Part shown: one piece after another, positions 1 through 7,452 of the stretch
Numbering within the stretch: position 1 is the stretch's first letter
Layout of the letters: each line of letters opens with the position of its first letter
DNA from: Catellatospora bangladeshensis
GTDB taxonomy: Bacteria > Actinomycetota > Actinomycetes > Mycobacteriales > Micromonosporaceae
Assembly (NCBI RefSeq): GCF_016862575.1
Contig: NZ_BONF01000010.1
Location: 310,001 to 374,000 of the forward strand
Length of the DNA: 64,000 bases
Direction: 5' to 3'
Notes under the pieces: generated by a model
What the model was told of the DNA's origin: nothing
The model's database searches: none
Seen by the model: the letters and a program-made list of their open reading frames with translations, nothing else
Program-made: the position numbers and the translations under genes

Positions 1-902
1 GCGCCTCGCTGGCCGTCATCGACCGCGAGCTGACCGCGCTCTACCCCGTGCTGGCCGCGGGCCGCGAACCCGACCTGCCCGCCCCGGCCGTGCAGTACGG
101 CGACTACGCGGTGTGGCAGGCGCACGCCGACACCGAGCAGGCCGATGAGGATCGCGCCTACTGGCGCGAGCAGCTCGCCGGGCTGGTGCCGCTGGAGCTG
201 GTCGAGGCGCTGCCCCGGCCCGCCGCCAAGGGCGCGCCCGCCGCCGAGGTCACCCGGACGCTGGACGCGGAGCTGACCCGGCGGATCGAGGAGCTGGCCC
301 GTGGCGCGCGCGGCACCCGGTTCATGGTGCTGCTCGCGGCCCTGCACGTGCTGCTGGCGCAGGCGAGCGGGCAGGACGGCTTCGCGATCGGCATCCCGGT
401 GGCCGGGGCCGGGCGGGCCCGTCCCGAGCTGGCCGGGATCGTCGGCCTGTTCAACAACGCGCTGGCGCTGCGCGGCGACCTGTCCGGCGATCCGCCGTTC
501 GGCGAGCTGCTGGCCCGCACCCGGGAGACGGTGCTCGACGCGCTGGACCACCAGGAGCTGCCCTGGGGCCAGGTGGTCGCGCTGCTCGACGAACCCGCCG
601 ACCCCGGCCGGGCGCAGGGTTTCCAGGCCATGTTCCTGCACGACGAGGTCGAGCCGGCGGCCCGCCTGGTCCTGCCCGGCCTGCGGGTGGAGGGCTTCCC
701 GCTGGGCATCCCCCGCGTGCTGCACGACCTGATGGTGTACGCCGGGCCGAGCCCCGAGGGCCTGTCCCTGAAGTTCGTCTACGACACCGGAGTGCTGGCC
801 GAACCCACCGTGACCGCCCTGGCCGCCACCTACGAGCACCTGCTGCGCACCGCCGTCGAGGACCCCGGCCTCCGCCTGTCCGAGCTGGGCAAGCAGCGCT
901 GA
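1..902 (+). CDS. NRPS, C-terminal condensation domain (5' end outside window)
   Basis: The reading frame is open from the first bases of the window (frame 3), so the gene starts upstream. What is visible is the second half of a condensation domain, the NRPS domain that forms the peptide bond between two carrier-bound intermediates. It has the usual 'YGDYAVWQ' motif at the start, 'IPVAGAGRARPELAGIVGLF' with 'FNNALALR' (cf. VGxFxNTLxLR), and the 'HQELPWGQVV' helix (cf. HQxxPFExLV). The HHxxxDG active site must lie before base 1. The protein stops right after the domain with no carrier protein or thioesterase, so this is a terminal C domain. Such domains sometimes release the product by condensation or cyclisation, but that is inference. 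The gene converges on the PKS gene at 967 and the two share a hairpin terminator. An ATG at 48 is internal and not a start. Confidence 0.9.
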   Translation, partial: ASLAVIDRELTALYPVLAAGREPDLPAPAVQYGDYAVWQAHADTEQADEDRAYWREQLAGLVPLELVEALPRPAAKGAPAAEVTRTLDAELTRRIEELARGARGTRFMVLLAALHVLLAQASGQDGFAIGIPVAGAGRARPELAGIVGLFNNALALRGDLSGDPPFGELLARTRETVLDALDHQELPWGQVVALLDEPADPGRAQGFQAMFLHDEVEPAARLVLPGLRVEGFPLGIPRVLHDLMVYAGPSPEGLSLKFVYDTGVLAEPTVTALAATYEHLLRTAVEDPGLRLSELGKQR

Positions 903-908
903 CCTCGG

Positions 909-957
909 GATCGAGGCTCCCGCCAGGCCTGCCTGGCCGCAGGCGGGAGCCTCGATC
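909..957. terminator. Bidirectional hairpin between convergent NRPS and PKS genes
   Basis: A perfect 16-bp inverted repeat pairs GATCGAGGCTCCCGCC (909-924) with its complement (942-957) across a 17-nt loop that contains a smaller GGCC/GGCC pairing. It begins 7 bases after the stop of the plus-strand NRPS and 10 bases before the stop of the minus-strand PKS. It most likely serves both as a factor-independent terminator without a U tract, as is common in high-GC actinomycetes. A related hairpin lies at 28391-28444. Confidence 0.75.
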
Positions 958-966
958 AGCGGTGGA

Positions 967-3900
967 TCAGGGACGGTCGGCGGGCAGGCGCTGCTCGATG
1001 GTCTTGGCCATCGCGGACAGGGTCGGCGCGTCGAAGATCTGGCGCATCGAGAGCCGGACCCCGTAGGCCGCCCGGACTTGGGCGACGAGCTGCACGGCCG
1101 TCAGCGACGTGCCGCCCACGGCGAAGAAGTCGTCGTCAGGCCCGAGGTGCTCGATGCCGAGCAGCGCCGTCCATACGGCCGCCAGCCCTACGGCCGGGCC
1201 CGGCGAGGTTGCCTGCCCGGCGAGCTGATCCGGCGGGGCCTCGTGCCTGGCGACCTGGGCGGCCGCAGCGCCTTCCGCCGAGTTGCCGGTCGCCGCAGCG
1301 GCCGCCACGGGCGGATCGGGGTCGATCCAGTGCCGGCTCCGCTCGTAGGGGTAGCCGGGCAGCGGCACCCGGCGGCCCGTGCCGCCGACGGTGACCGGCA
1401 GGCCCTGCACCCACAGCCGCCCGGCGGCGGTGTAGCAGGTCGTGACGGCGTCGGCGGGTTCACCGGCGGCGGGCAGGCTGTGCAGCGGCGCGGGTGAGCC
1501 CTTGGGCAACTGCATCTGCGCCAGCCCGGCCAGCTGCCGCCCCGGCCCGCACTCCAGGAACTGGGTCGCGCCACCGGCCAGCGCCACCGCGACCGCAGGT
1601 CCGAACAGGACCGGCTCACCCAGCAGCCCGGCCCAGTGAGCCGGATCGGTCGCGTCGGACGGGGTCACCGGCTGCCCGGTGCGGCAGGACAGGTAGGGCT
1701 GCGCCGGGGCGGACGGGTGGGCCGCCGCCACCGCCACCGCCAGCTCGTCCAGCATGGCGGCGGTGACGGCGCCGCGCTCGGGCAGGTCCGCGCGCAGCCG
1801 CCGGGCCTGGATCGGGCGTCCCGTCGCCGGATCGGTGAGCGGCTGCGCGAACACCTCGGCCGGCGCGGTGACGACGCTGCTCGCCGGGCCGTTGACCGCC
1901 ACGACCGCCGCCTCCGGCGGCAGCAGCCCGGCCAGCGTCGCCGCGCTCGCCGACACGGTGAATGCGGGAGTCGTCGGCAGTCTCTCCTGCAGCCGCCCGT
2001 GCAGCTCGACCAGGCGCAGCGCGGCAGGCAGGGTGAACACCCCGGCCAGGGTCGCGGCGGCGTACTCGCCGGTGCCGTGGCCGAGCATGGTGGCCGGGCG
2101 CAGGCCCCACGAGCGCCAGAGCAGCGCCGTGGCGTAGCCGAGCGCGAACGAGCCCGGCAGTGGGTCGGCGAGCAGGTCCGGCACGGTCCGGCCCAGCGCG
2201 GCCGCGCAGCGGTCGACCGCCTCGGCGAACACCGGCTCGGCGGGGTGAAGGCCGGGATCCACGGGTGGGACGGCCTGGTCGCCGAAGAGCAGCACGACCC
2301 GGGGCACGGTGACCGTGGCCGGGGCCGTGAGCAGCCGCTGCGGGGTACGCAGCGCGGTCACCGCGTCTGCCGCGCCGGTCGCGACGACCGCGGCGCGGTG
2401 CGGGTGCTCGGCGCGACCGGCCCGAAGAGTGAACGCGACGTCCGCCAGGTCCGGTGCGCCGGCGGCCGCAAGGTGGTCGGCGAGCCGTGCCACAGCCGCG
2501 TCCCGGGCCGCGGCGGATCGGGCCGAGAGCACCAGCAACTGTGCGCGCGGTGTGCATCCCAGGGGTTGCGGAGGCAACTTCTGGGATGCCTCCCGCGGCA
2601 CGCCTGACATGGCGCCGGGCGGTTGCGCCACGGCGCCGTCCCGGGGCGCGTCGTCGTGCCGGGCGGGTGGCTGTTGGAGGACGACGTGCGCGTTGGTGCC
2701 GCCGATGCCGAACGAGCTGACCGCGGCGCGGCGCGGCGCGTCCCCGGCGTCCCAGGTCGCGAGGGTGGCGTTGACGTAGAACGGGCTCGCCGTGAAGTCG
2801 ATCGCCGGGTTGGGCGCGGTGTAGCCCAGGCTGGCCGGGATCAGGCCGTGTTCCAGGGCGAGCGCGGTCTTGATGAGCCCGACGACGCCCGCGCCCTGGC
2901 TCAGGTGGCCGATGTTCGACTTGACCGAGCCGATGGCGCACCACTGCCGATCAGCGCGACCACGCCCGTACACACTGGTCAGGGCCTCGACCTCGATGGG
3001 GTCGCCGAGCGCGCTGCCGGTGGCCGACGCCTCGACGTAGGTGACCGTACGCGGGTCGACGCCTGCCGTGGCCAGCGCGTTCGCGATCACGGCGGCCTGG
3101 CCCGCGACCCCGGAGGCGGTGAAGCCGACCTTGGCGGCGCCGTCGTTGTTGACCGCGTTGCCGAGCACCACCGCGTGCACGTGATCGCCGTCGGCGAGCG
3201 CGTCGCCGAGCCGTTTGAGCAGCACCACTCCCCCGCCGCTGCCCGCGACGACGCCGGTGGCGGCCGCGTCGAAGGGACGGCAGCGGCCGTCGGCGGAGTC
3301 GGCGGCGCCCTCGCGGTGCAGGTAGCCGTGGTCGGCGGGCAGCTCGATGCTGACGCCCCCGGCCAGCGCCATGTCGCACTCGCCTGCGCGCAGCGCCTCC
3401 GCGGCCGTGTGCACCGCGACCAGCGACGTCGAGCAGGCCGTGTACACCCCGACACTGGGGCCGCGCAGGTTCAGGTGGTACGAGACCAGGGTGGTGAACG
3501 TGTCGGCGTGGTTGCCGTTGCCGATCGTGGTGTGGTCGGTGACCGCCATGATCGCCCGGTTGGCGTGGATGTGCCGCCACCGGTAGTTCTCCATGCCGCG
3601 CCCGCCGTACACGCCGATGTCGCCCGGGTGGCGGGCCGGGTCCCAGCCCGCGTGCTCCAGCGCGGCGTGGCACAGCTCCAGGAACAGCCGGTGCTGCGGA
3701 TCGGCCAGCGCCGCCTCGCGCGGCGTCATGCCGAACAGCCCCGCGTCGAAGTCCTCCAGGCCGTCGAGCAGGTACGCCACCGGCACGTAGTCCGGGTCGT
3801 CGGCCTGCTCCGCCGGGACGCCCGCGCGCAGCAGGCGCTCCCGGCTCAGCTCGGTGCGCGCGTCGCGCCCGGCGACCAGGTTCTCCCAGAACCGGCCGAG

Positions 3901-3975
3901 GTCGGGCGCGCCCGGCACCCGGCAGGCCATTCCGATGATCGCGATCGGCTCGACGCCGTCGTCCGGCTCGTTCAC
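967..3975 (-). CDS. Type I PKS module KS-AT-ACP with degenerate KS and AT active sites
   Basis: About 1002 aa. Domains in order are ketosynthase (about 10-430), linker, acyltransferase (about 500-790), post-AT linker ('RVPLPGYPYERSRHWI') and ACP (about 900-985). KS Cys181 is present ('TACSTSL') and the NIGH His357 is present, but the HGTGT His is Ser317 ('VEASATGSALGDP'). In the AT, GHSxG reads GHGTG with Gly634 in place of the nucleophilic Ser, and the GQGSQ motif has become 'FGDQ'. ACP Ser957 ('GGTSL') is intact. The KS could accept an acyl chain but not condense normally, and the AT should not load an extender. The GTG start overlaps the upstream NRPS stop by 4 nt with GGGGAGGAACT before it, so the two are translationally coupled. 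A longer upstream extension of this frame is spurious. A hairpin sits in the KS-AT linker. Substrate and product are unknown. Confidence 0.92.
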   Translation of the reverse strand: MNEPDDGVEPIAIIGMACRVPGAPDLGRFWENLVAGRDARTELSRERLLRAGVPAEQADDPDYVPVAYLLDGLEDFDAGLFGMTPREAALADPQHRLFLELCHAALEHAGWDPARHPGDIGVYGGRGMENYRWRHIHANRAIMAVTDHTTIGNGNHADTFTTLVSYHLNLRGPSVGVYTACSTSLVAVHTAAEALRAGECDMALAGGVSIELPADHGYLHREGAADSADGRCRPFDAAATGVVAGSGGGVVLLKRLGDALADGDHVHAVVLGNAVNNDGAAKVGFTASGVAGQAAVIANALATAGVDPRTVTYVEASATGSALGDPIEVEALTSVYGRGRADRQWCAIGSVKSNIGHLSQGAGVVGLIKTALALEHGLIPASLGYTAPNPAIDFTASPFYVNATLATWDAGDAPRRAAVSSFGIGGTNAHVVLQQPPARHDDAPRDGAVAQPPGAMSGVPREASQKLPPQPLGCTPRAQLLVLSARSAAARDAAVARLADHLAAAGAPDLADVAFTLRAGRAEHPHRAAVVATGAADAVTALRTPQRLLTAPATVTVPRVVLLFGDQAVPPVDPGLHPAEPVFAEAVDRCAAALGRTVPDLLADPLPGSFALGYATALLWRSWGLRPATMLGHGTGEYAAATLAGVFTLPAALRLVELHGRLQERLPTTPAFTVSASAATLAGLLPPEAAVVAVNGPASSVVTAPAEVFAQPLTDPATGRPIQARRLRADLPERGAVTAAMLDELAVAVAAAHPSAPAQPYLSCRTGQPVTPSDATDPAHWAGLLGEPVLFGPAVAVALAGGATQFLECGPGRQLAGLAQMQLPKGSPAPLHSLPAAGEPADAVTTCYTAAGRLWVQGLPVTVGGTGRRVPLPGYPYERSRHWIDPDPPVAAAAATGNSAEGAAAAQVARHEAPPDQLAGQATSPGPAVGLAAVWTALLGIEHLGPDDDFFAVGGTSLTAVQLVAQVRAAYGVRLSMRQIFDAPTLSAMAKTIEQRLPADRP
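2552..2591. repeat. Hairpin element, family 3, copy 1 (inside the PKS KS-AT linker)
   Basis: GCATCCCAG (2554-2562) pairs with CTGGGATGC (2581-2589). An inner GTTGC-GGAG-GCAAC stem-loop lies at the centre, separated by two G.T-type positions. The core GTTGY-N4-RCMAC and its spacing match the hairpins at 10226-10265 and 44309-44348. It lies in coding sequence for the linker just after the KS domain and keeps the frame open. Confidence 0.6.
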
Positions 3976-6900
3976 AGTTCCTCCCCTGCCACGCCGGGCC
4001 GCTGCCGGGTCCGGGCACGCCGTGCCGCCCCCCGGCGCAGGGCCAGCTCCACCGCGTCGTCCGTGCCGTCGGCGCCCTGCCCGGCACCGTCGAGGTGGGC
4101 GGCCAGCGCCCGCACCGTCGGATACCGGAACAGGTCGACCACGCGAAGCTTCCGGCCCAGCAGCCGGTTGAGCCGCTGCTGCACGGTCGCCATCGCCAGC
4201 GAGCCGCCGCCGGAGTCGAAGAAGTTGTCGGTGACCCCGACCGCGTCCCGGCCCAGCACCTCGCACCAGACCGCGGCCACCGCCCGCTCCGTCGCCGTCT
4301 CGGGCGGCCGGCTGACCACCGCCTCCGCCTTGACCGGCCGGACCCGGGCCCTGGGCGTCGCCGCCCGCGCGCCCCGGATCGGCTCCCGCACCAGCTCCGC
4401 CGCGGACAGCTCGCCGTCGGCCGTGCCGCGGACGATGACCTCGCGCAGCGCGTCCAGGAACCCGTCCATCGTGGACCGGTCGTACAGGTCGCTGTTGTAG
4501 ACGACCTCCAGGCGCATGCGCCCGTCGCGCTCGACGCCGTACAGCGTCAGGTCGAACGCGGAGCCGGGGGCGGGCACCGGCACCGGCTCGGCGGTCAGCC
4601 CGGCCAGCTCCAGCCGGGGCGCGGCGAAGTTGAAGACGTTGAACAGCACCTGGACCAGCGGGCTGCGCACGGTCTGGCCGCCCAGCCCGAACGCCTGCAC
4701 GATGCGCTCCAGCGGCGCCTCCGGGTGCGCCAGCGCCGCGATCAGCTCGTCCCGCGCGGCGCGTACGTGCTCGGCGAAGCCGCGCCCCGGCTCGGCACGC
4801 AGCCGCAGCGGCATGATGTCGATGAAGAACCCGACCATGTCCTCGAAGTCGGGGTGGCGGCGGTCCACCGCGGGCGTGCCGACGACCAGCTCGTCCTGCC
4901 CGGCCCGGCCCGCCAGCACCAGCCCGAACGCGGCCAGCAGCACGGCCGACGGGGTCGCGCCCAGGCTCCGCGCGAAGCGGTGCAGGCCGGCGGTGGCGGG
5001 CTCGTCGAGCCAGCAGCCCGCATAGCCGCCCGCGTAGGTCTGCTCGGCCGGGCGGGGCCGGTCGCCGGGCACCTCCAGCACGGTCGGCACGCCGTCCAGG
5101 TGGGACGTCCACCAGTCCAGGTCGCCGTCCGCACGCCGGGTGCGCCGCTCGTCGCGCCAGGCGACGTAGTCGGCGTAGGTCGCGGGCAATGGCGGCAGCG
5201 CGGCCGGGTCGGCGTACGCGACGGCGAGGTCGGCGTACAGCAGGGACTGGGACCAGCCGTCGAACACCGCGTGGTGGGCGGTGATCGCCAGCACGTGCTC
5301 GTCCGGGCCGAGCCGGAACAGGCGCACCCGCCACAGCGCGTCGGCGGCCAGCCGGAACCGGCGCCCGGCCTCGGCGGACAGCGCCCCGGCCAGCTCCTGT
5401 TCACGCTGCTCGGCAGGCAGGCCGCTGAGGTCGGTCACCAGCAGCGGCACCGGGGCGGCCGGGTCCAGCACCGCGTACGGCACCCCGTCCGTGTCCGGGA
5501 TGCGCCAGCGCAGCATCTCCTGCCGGGCGGCGACGGCGGTCAGCGCGGCGCGCAGCGCCTCGGTGTCCAGCGGCCCGCGCAGCCGTTCGGCCAGCACGAT
5601 GTTGTACGCCGCCGCCGCCTCCGGCGAGTAGCGCTCCAGGAACCACAGCCGCTGCTGCGACGGCGACAGCGCGGGCGGTCGGCCGCGCACCGGCTGCTCG
5701 CCGTCCAGCGCCGCGGCGGCCGCGGCCCGCTCGGCGATCACCCGCAGCGTGCGCCCGTGCAGCACGTCCTCGACCGCGACATCCCGGCCCAGCCTGGCCC
5801 GCAGCGCCGCGACCAGCCGCATCGCGGTGATCGAGTGGCCGCCGGTGTCGAAGAAGTCGTCGCCGCGCCCGACCCGGGCCAGCCCGAGCAGCTCGGCCCA
5901 CGCCTCGGCGACCTCGCGCTCCACATCCCCGGCGGGCTCCTCGTACGGCCCCTCGCCGCCCGGCGCGGCATGGTCGGCGAGCAGCCGGTCGAGGTCGACC
6001 TTGCCGCTGGGCAGCAGCGGCAGCTCGGGCACCGGCACGACCCGGGCCGGCACCATCGCCGCACCGAGCCGCGCCGCGCAGTGCTCGCGCACCGACTCCG
6101 GCGAGGCGCTCCCGGTCACGAACGCGAGCAGCTGCGTACCGGCCGGTCCGGCGGACGCGGCGACGGCGGCGTGCCCGATCTCGGGATGCCGCCGCAGCAC
6201 CGCCTCGACCTCGCCGATCTCCACCCGCTGGCCGCGGATCTTCACCTGGCGGTCGACCCGCCCGAGGAACTCCAGCTCGCCGTCCGGCCCCCAGCGCACC
6301 AGGTCGCCGGTGCGGTAGAGGCGGGCGCCGGGCAGCCCGGAGAACGGGTCCGGAACGAACCGCTCGTCGGTCAGCTCGGGCGCCCCCAGGTAGCCCCGGG
6401 CCAGCCCCGCCCCACCGGCCAGCAGCTCGCCCGCCTCGCCCGGGGCGACCTGGCGCAGCTGCTCGTCGACGACGTACACCCGGTGGTTGAACGCCGGGCG
6501 GCCGATGGGCAGCGGGCGGTCCCAGACCCCCGCCGCCTCGAACCAGGTGACCAGCACGGTCGTCTCGGTCGGCCCGAACAGGTTGAGGAAGCGGCCGCCG
6601 CCGGCCGTCCAGCGGGCGGCCTGTTCCGGGCCGGGCGCCTCGCTGCCGGTCAGCACCACCCGCAGCTCGGGCAGCGCGGCCGGGTCGAGCACCGGCAGCA
6701 GCGCCGGGGGCAGGAACGCGATCGTGACCCCGTGCTCGGCGCAGAACCGCTGCAGCCGGACCGGATCGGCCCGGTCCGCCGTCCCGGCCAGCGCGATCGT
6801 GCCGCCCGCCGCCAGCGGCGCGAGCAGGTCGATCACCGAGGCGTCGAACCCGATCGAGGCGAACCCCAGCATCACGCTCCGCGCGCCGAGCCCCGCGATC

Positions 6901-7439
6901 GCGGCCAGGCTGCTGACGAACTCCGTCAGCGCCTCGTGCGTGATCATCACGCCCTTGGGACGGCCCGTCGAGCCGGATGTGAACATCACGTACGCGAGAT
7001 CCTCGGCCGTGGCCGGGCACCCGCCCGGGTCGGCGGCCGTGTCCGGCAGGGACAGCAGCTCCAGGCCGGAGTCGGCGAGCAGCCGCGCGCCGACGTCGTC
7101 GCAGACCACGGTACGCAAGCCCGCCTCGGCGGCGATCTCGCGCAGCCGCGCGGGCGGCAGCGCCGGGTCCAGCGGCACGTACCCGGCACCGGCGCGCAGC
7201 ACGCCGAGCAGCGCGGTGACCAGCGGCGGACGCCGGTCGGCGCATACGCCGATCAGGGGCTGCGGGGCGGCCGCGCGCAGCCGTGCCGCGAGCGCTCCGG
7301 CGGACGCGTGCAGCTCGCCGTAGGTCAGCGTGGCGTCCCACTGGCGGACCGCGACGGCGTCCGGGAACGCGCGGGCCCGGTCGGCGACCAGGTCGGGGAA
7401 CCGCCGGTCGGGATAGGGCAGCACATCGCCCTGGGTCAT
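3972..7439 (-). CDS. NRPS, A-T-C-T
   Basis: 1155 aa, cytoplasmic megasynthase. The adenylation domain (about 1-505) has 'FTSGSTGRPKG', 'NLFGPTETT', 'YRTGD' and the A10 'LPSGKVD' lysine. It is followed by a carrier protein with Ser536 ('GGHSI'), a condensation domain (about 600-1030, 'SPSQQRLWF', His722-His723 of HHAVFDG) and a second carrier with Ser1080 ('GGGSL'). Hand alignment to GrsA gives the specificity residues D-A-I-F-V-T-L-V-L-K, which I cannot assign to a substrate. The nearby panD makes beta-alanine a possible building block (inference). ATG at 7439 is preceded by AGGAGA 7 nt upstream. The stop overlaps the PKS start (GTGA), so the chain is probably handed to that PKS. No epimerase or thioesterase is present. 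Confidence 0.95.
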   Translation of the reverse strand: MTQGDVLPYPDRRFPDLVADRARAFPDAVAVRQWDATLTYGELHASAGALAARLRAAAPQPLIGVCADRRPPLVTALLGVLRAGAGYVPLDPALPPARLREIAAEAGLRTVVCDDVGARLLADSGLELLSLPDTAADPGGCPATAEDLAYVMFTSGSTGRPKGVMITHEALTEFVSSLAAIAGLGARSVMLGFASIGFDASVIDLLAPLAAGGTIALAGTADRADPVRLQRFCAEHGVTIAFLPPALLPVLDPAALPELRVVLTGSEAPGPEQAARWTAGGGRFLNLFGPTETTVLVTWFEAAGVWDRPLPIGRPAFNHRVYVVDEQLRQVAPGEAGELLAGGAGLARGYLGAPELTDERFVPDPFSGLPGARLYRTGDLVRWGPDGELEFLGRVDRQVKIRGQRVEIGEVEAVLRRHPEIGHAAVAASAGPAGTQLLAFVTGSASPESVREHCAARLGAAMVPARVVPVPELPLLPSGKVDLDRLLADHAAPGGEGPYEEPAGDVEREVAEAWAELLGLARVGRGDDFFDTGGHSITAMRLVAALRARLGRDVAVEDVLHGRTLRVIAERAAAAAALDGEQPVRGRPPALSPSQQRLWFLERYSPEAAAAYNIVLAERLRGPLDTEALRAALTAVAARQEMLRWRIPDTDGVPYAVLDPAAPVPLLVTDLSGLPAEQREQELAGALSAEAGRRFRLAADALWRVRLFRLGPDEHVLAITAHHAVFDGWSQSLLYADLAVAYADPAALPPLPATYADYVAWRDERRTRRADGDLDWWTSHLDGVPTVLEVPGDRPRPAEQTYAGGYAGCWLDEPATAGLHRFARSLGATPSAVLLAAFGLVLAGRAGQDELVVGTPAVDRRHPDFEDMVGFFIDIMPLRLRAEPGRGFAEHVRAARDELIAALAHPEAPLERIVQAFGLGGQTVRSPLVQVLFNVFNFAAPRLELAGLTAEPVPVPAPGSAFDLTLYGVERDGRMRLEVVYNSDLYDRSTMDGFLDALREVIVRGTADGELSAAELVREPIRGARAATPRARVRPVKAEAVVSRPPETATERAVAAVWCEVLGRDAVGVTDNFFDSGGGSLAMATVQQRLNRLLGRKLRVVDLFRYPTVRALAAHLDGAGQGADGTDDAVELALRRGAARRARTRQRPGVAGEEL

Positions 7440-7452
7440 CGGTCTCTCCTGG

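Noticed and set aside
967-5334. One minus-strand protein of 1455 aa covering the PKS and part of the NRPS
   Set aside because: The first 453 residues are low-complexity Arg/Ala-rich shadow of the NRPS in another frame; the KS begins at a GTG with a ribosome-binding site at 3975.
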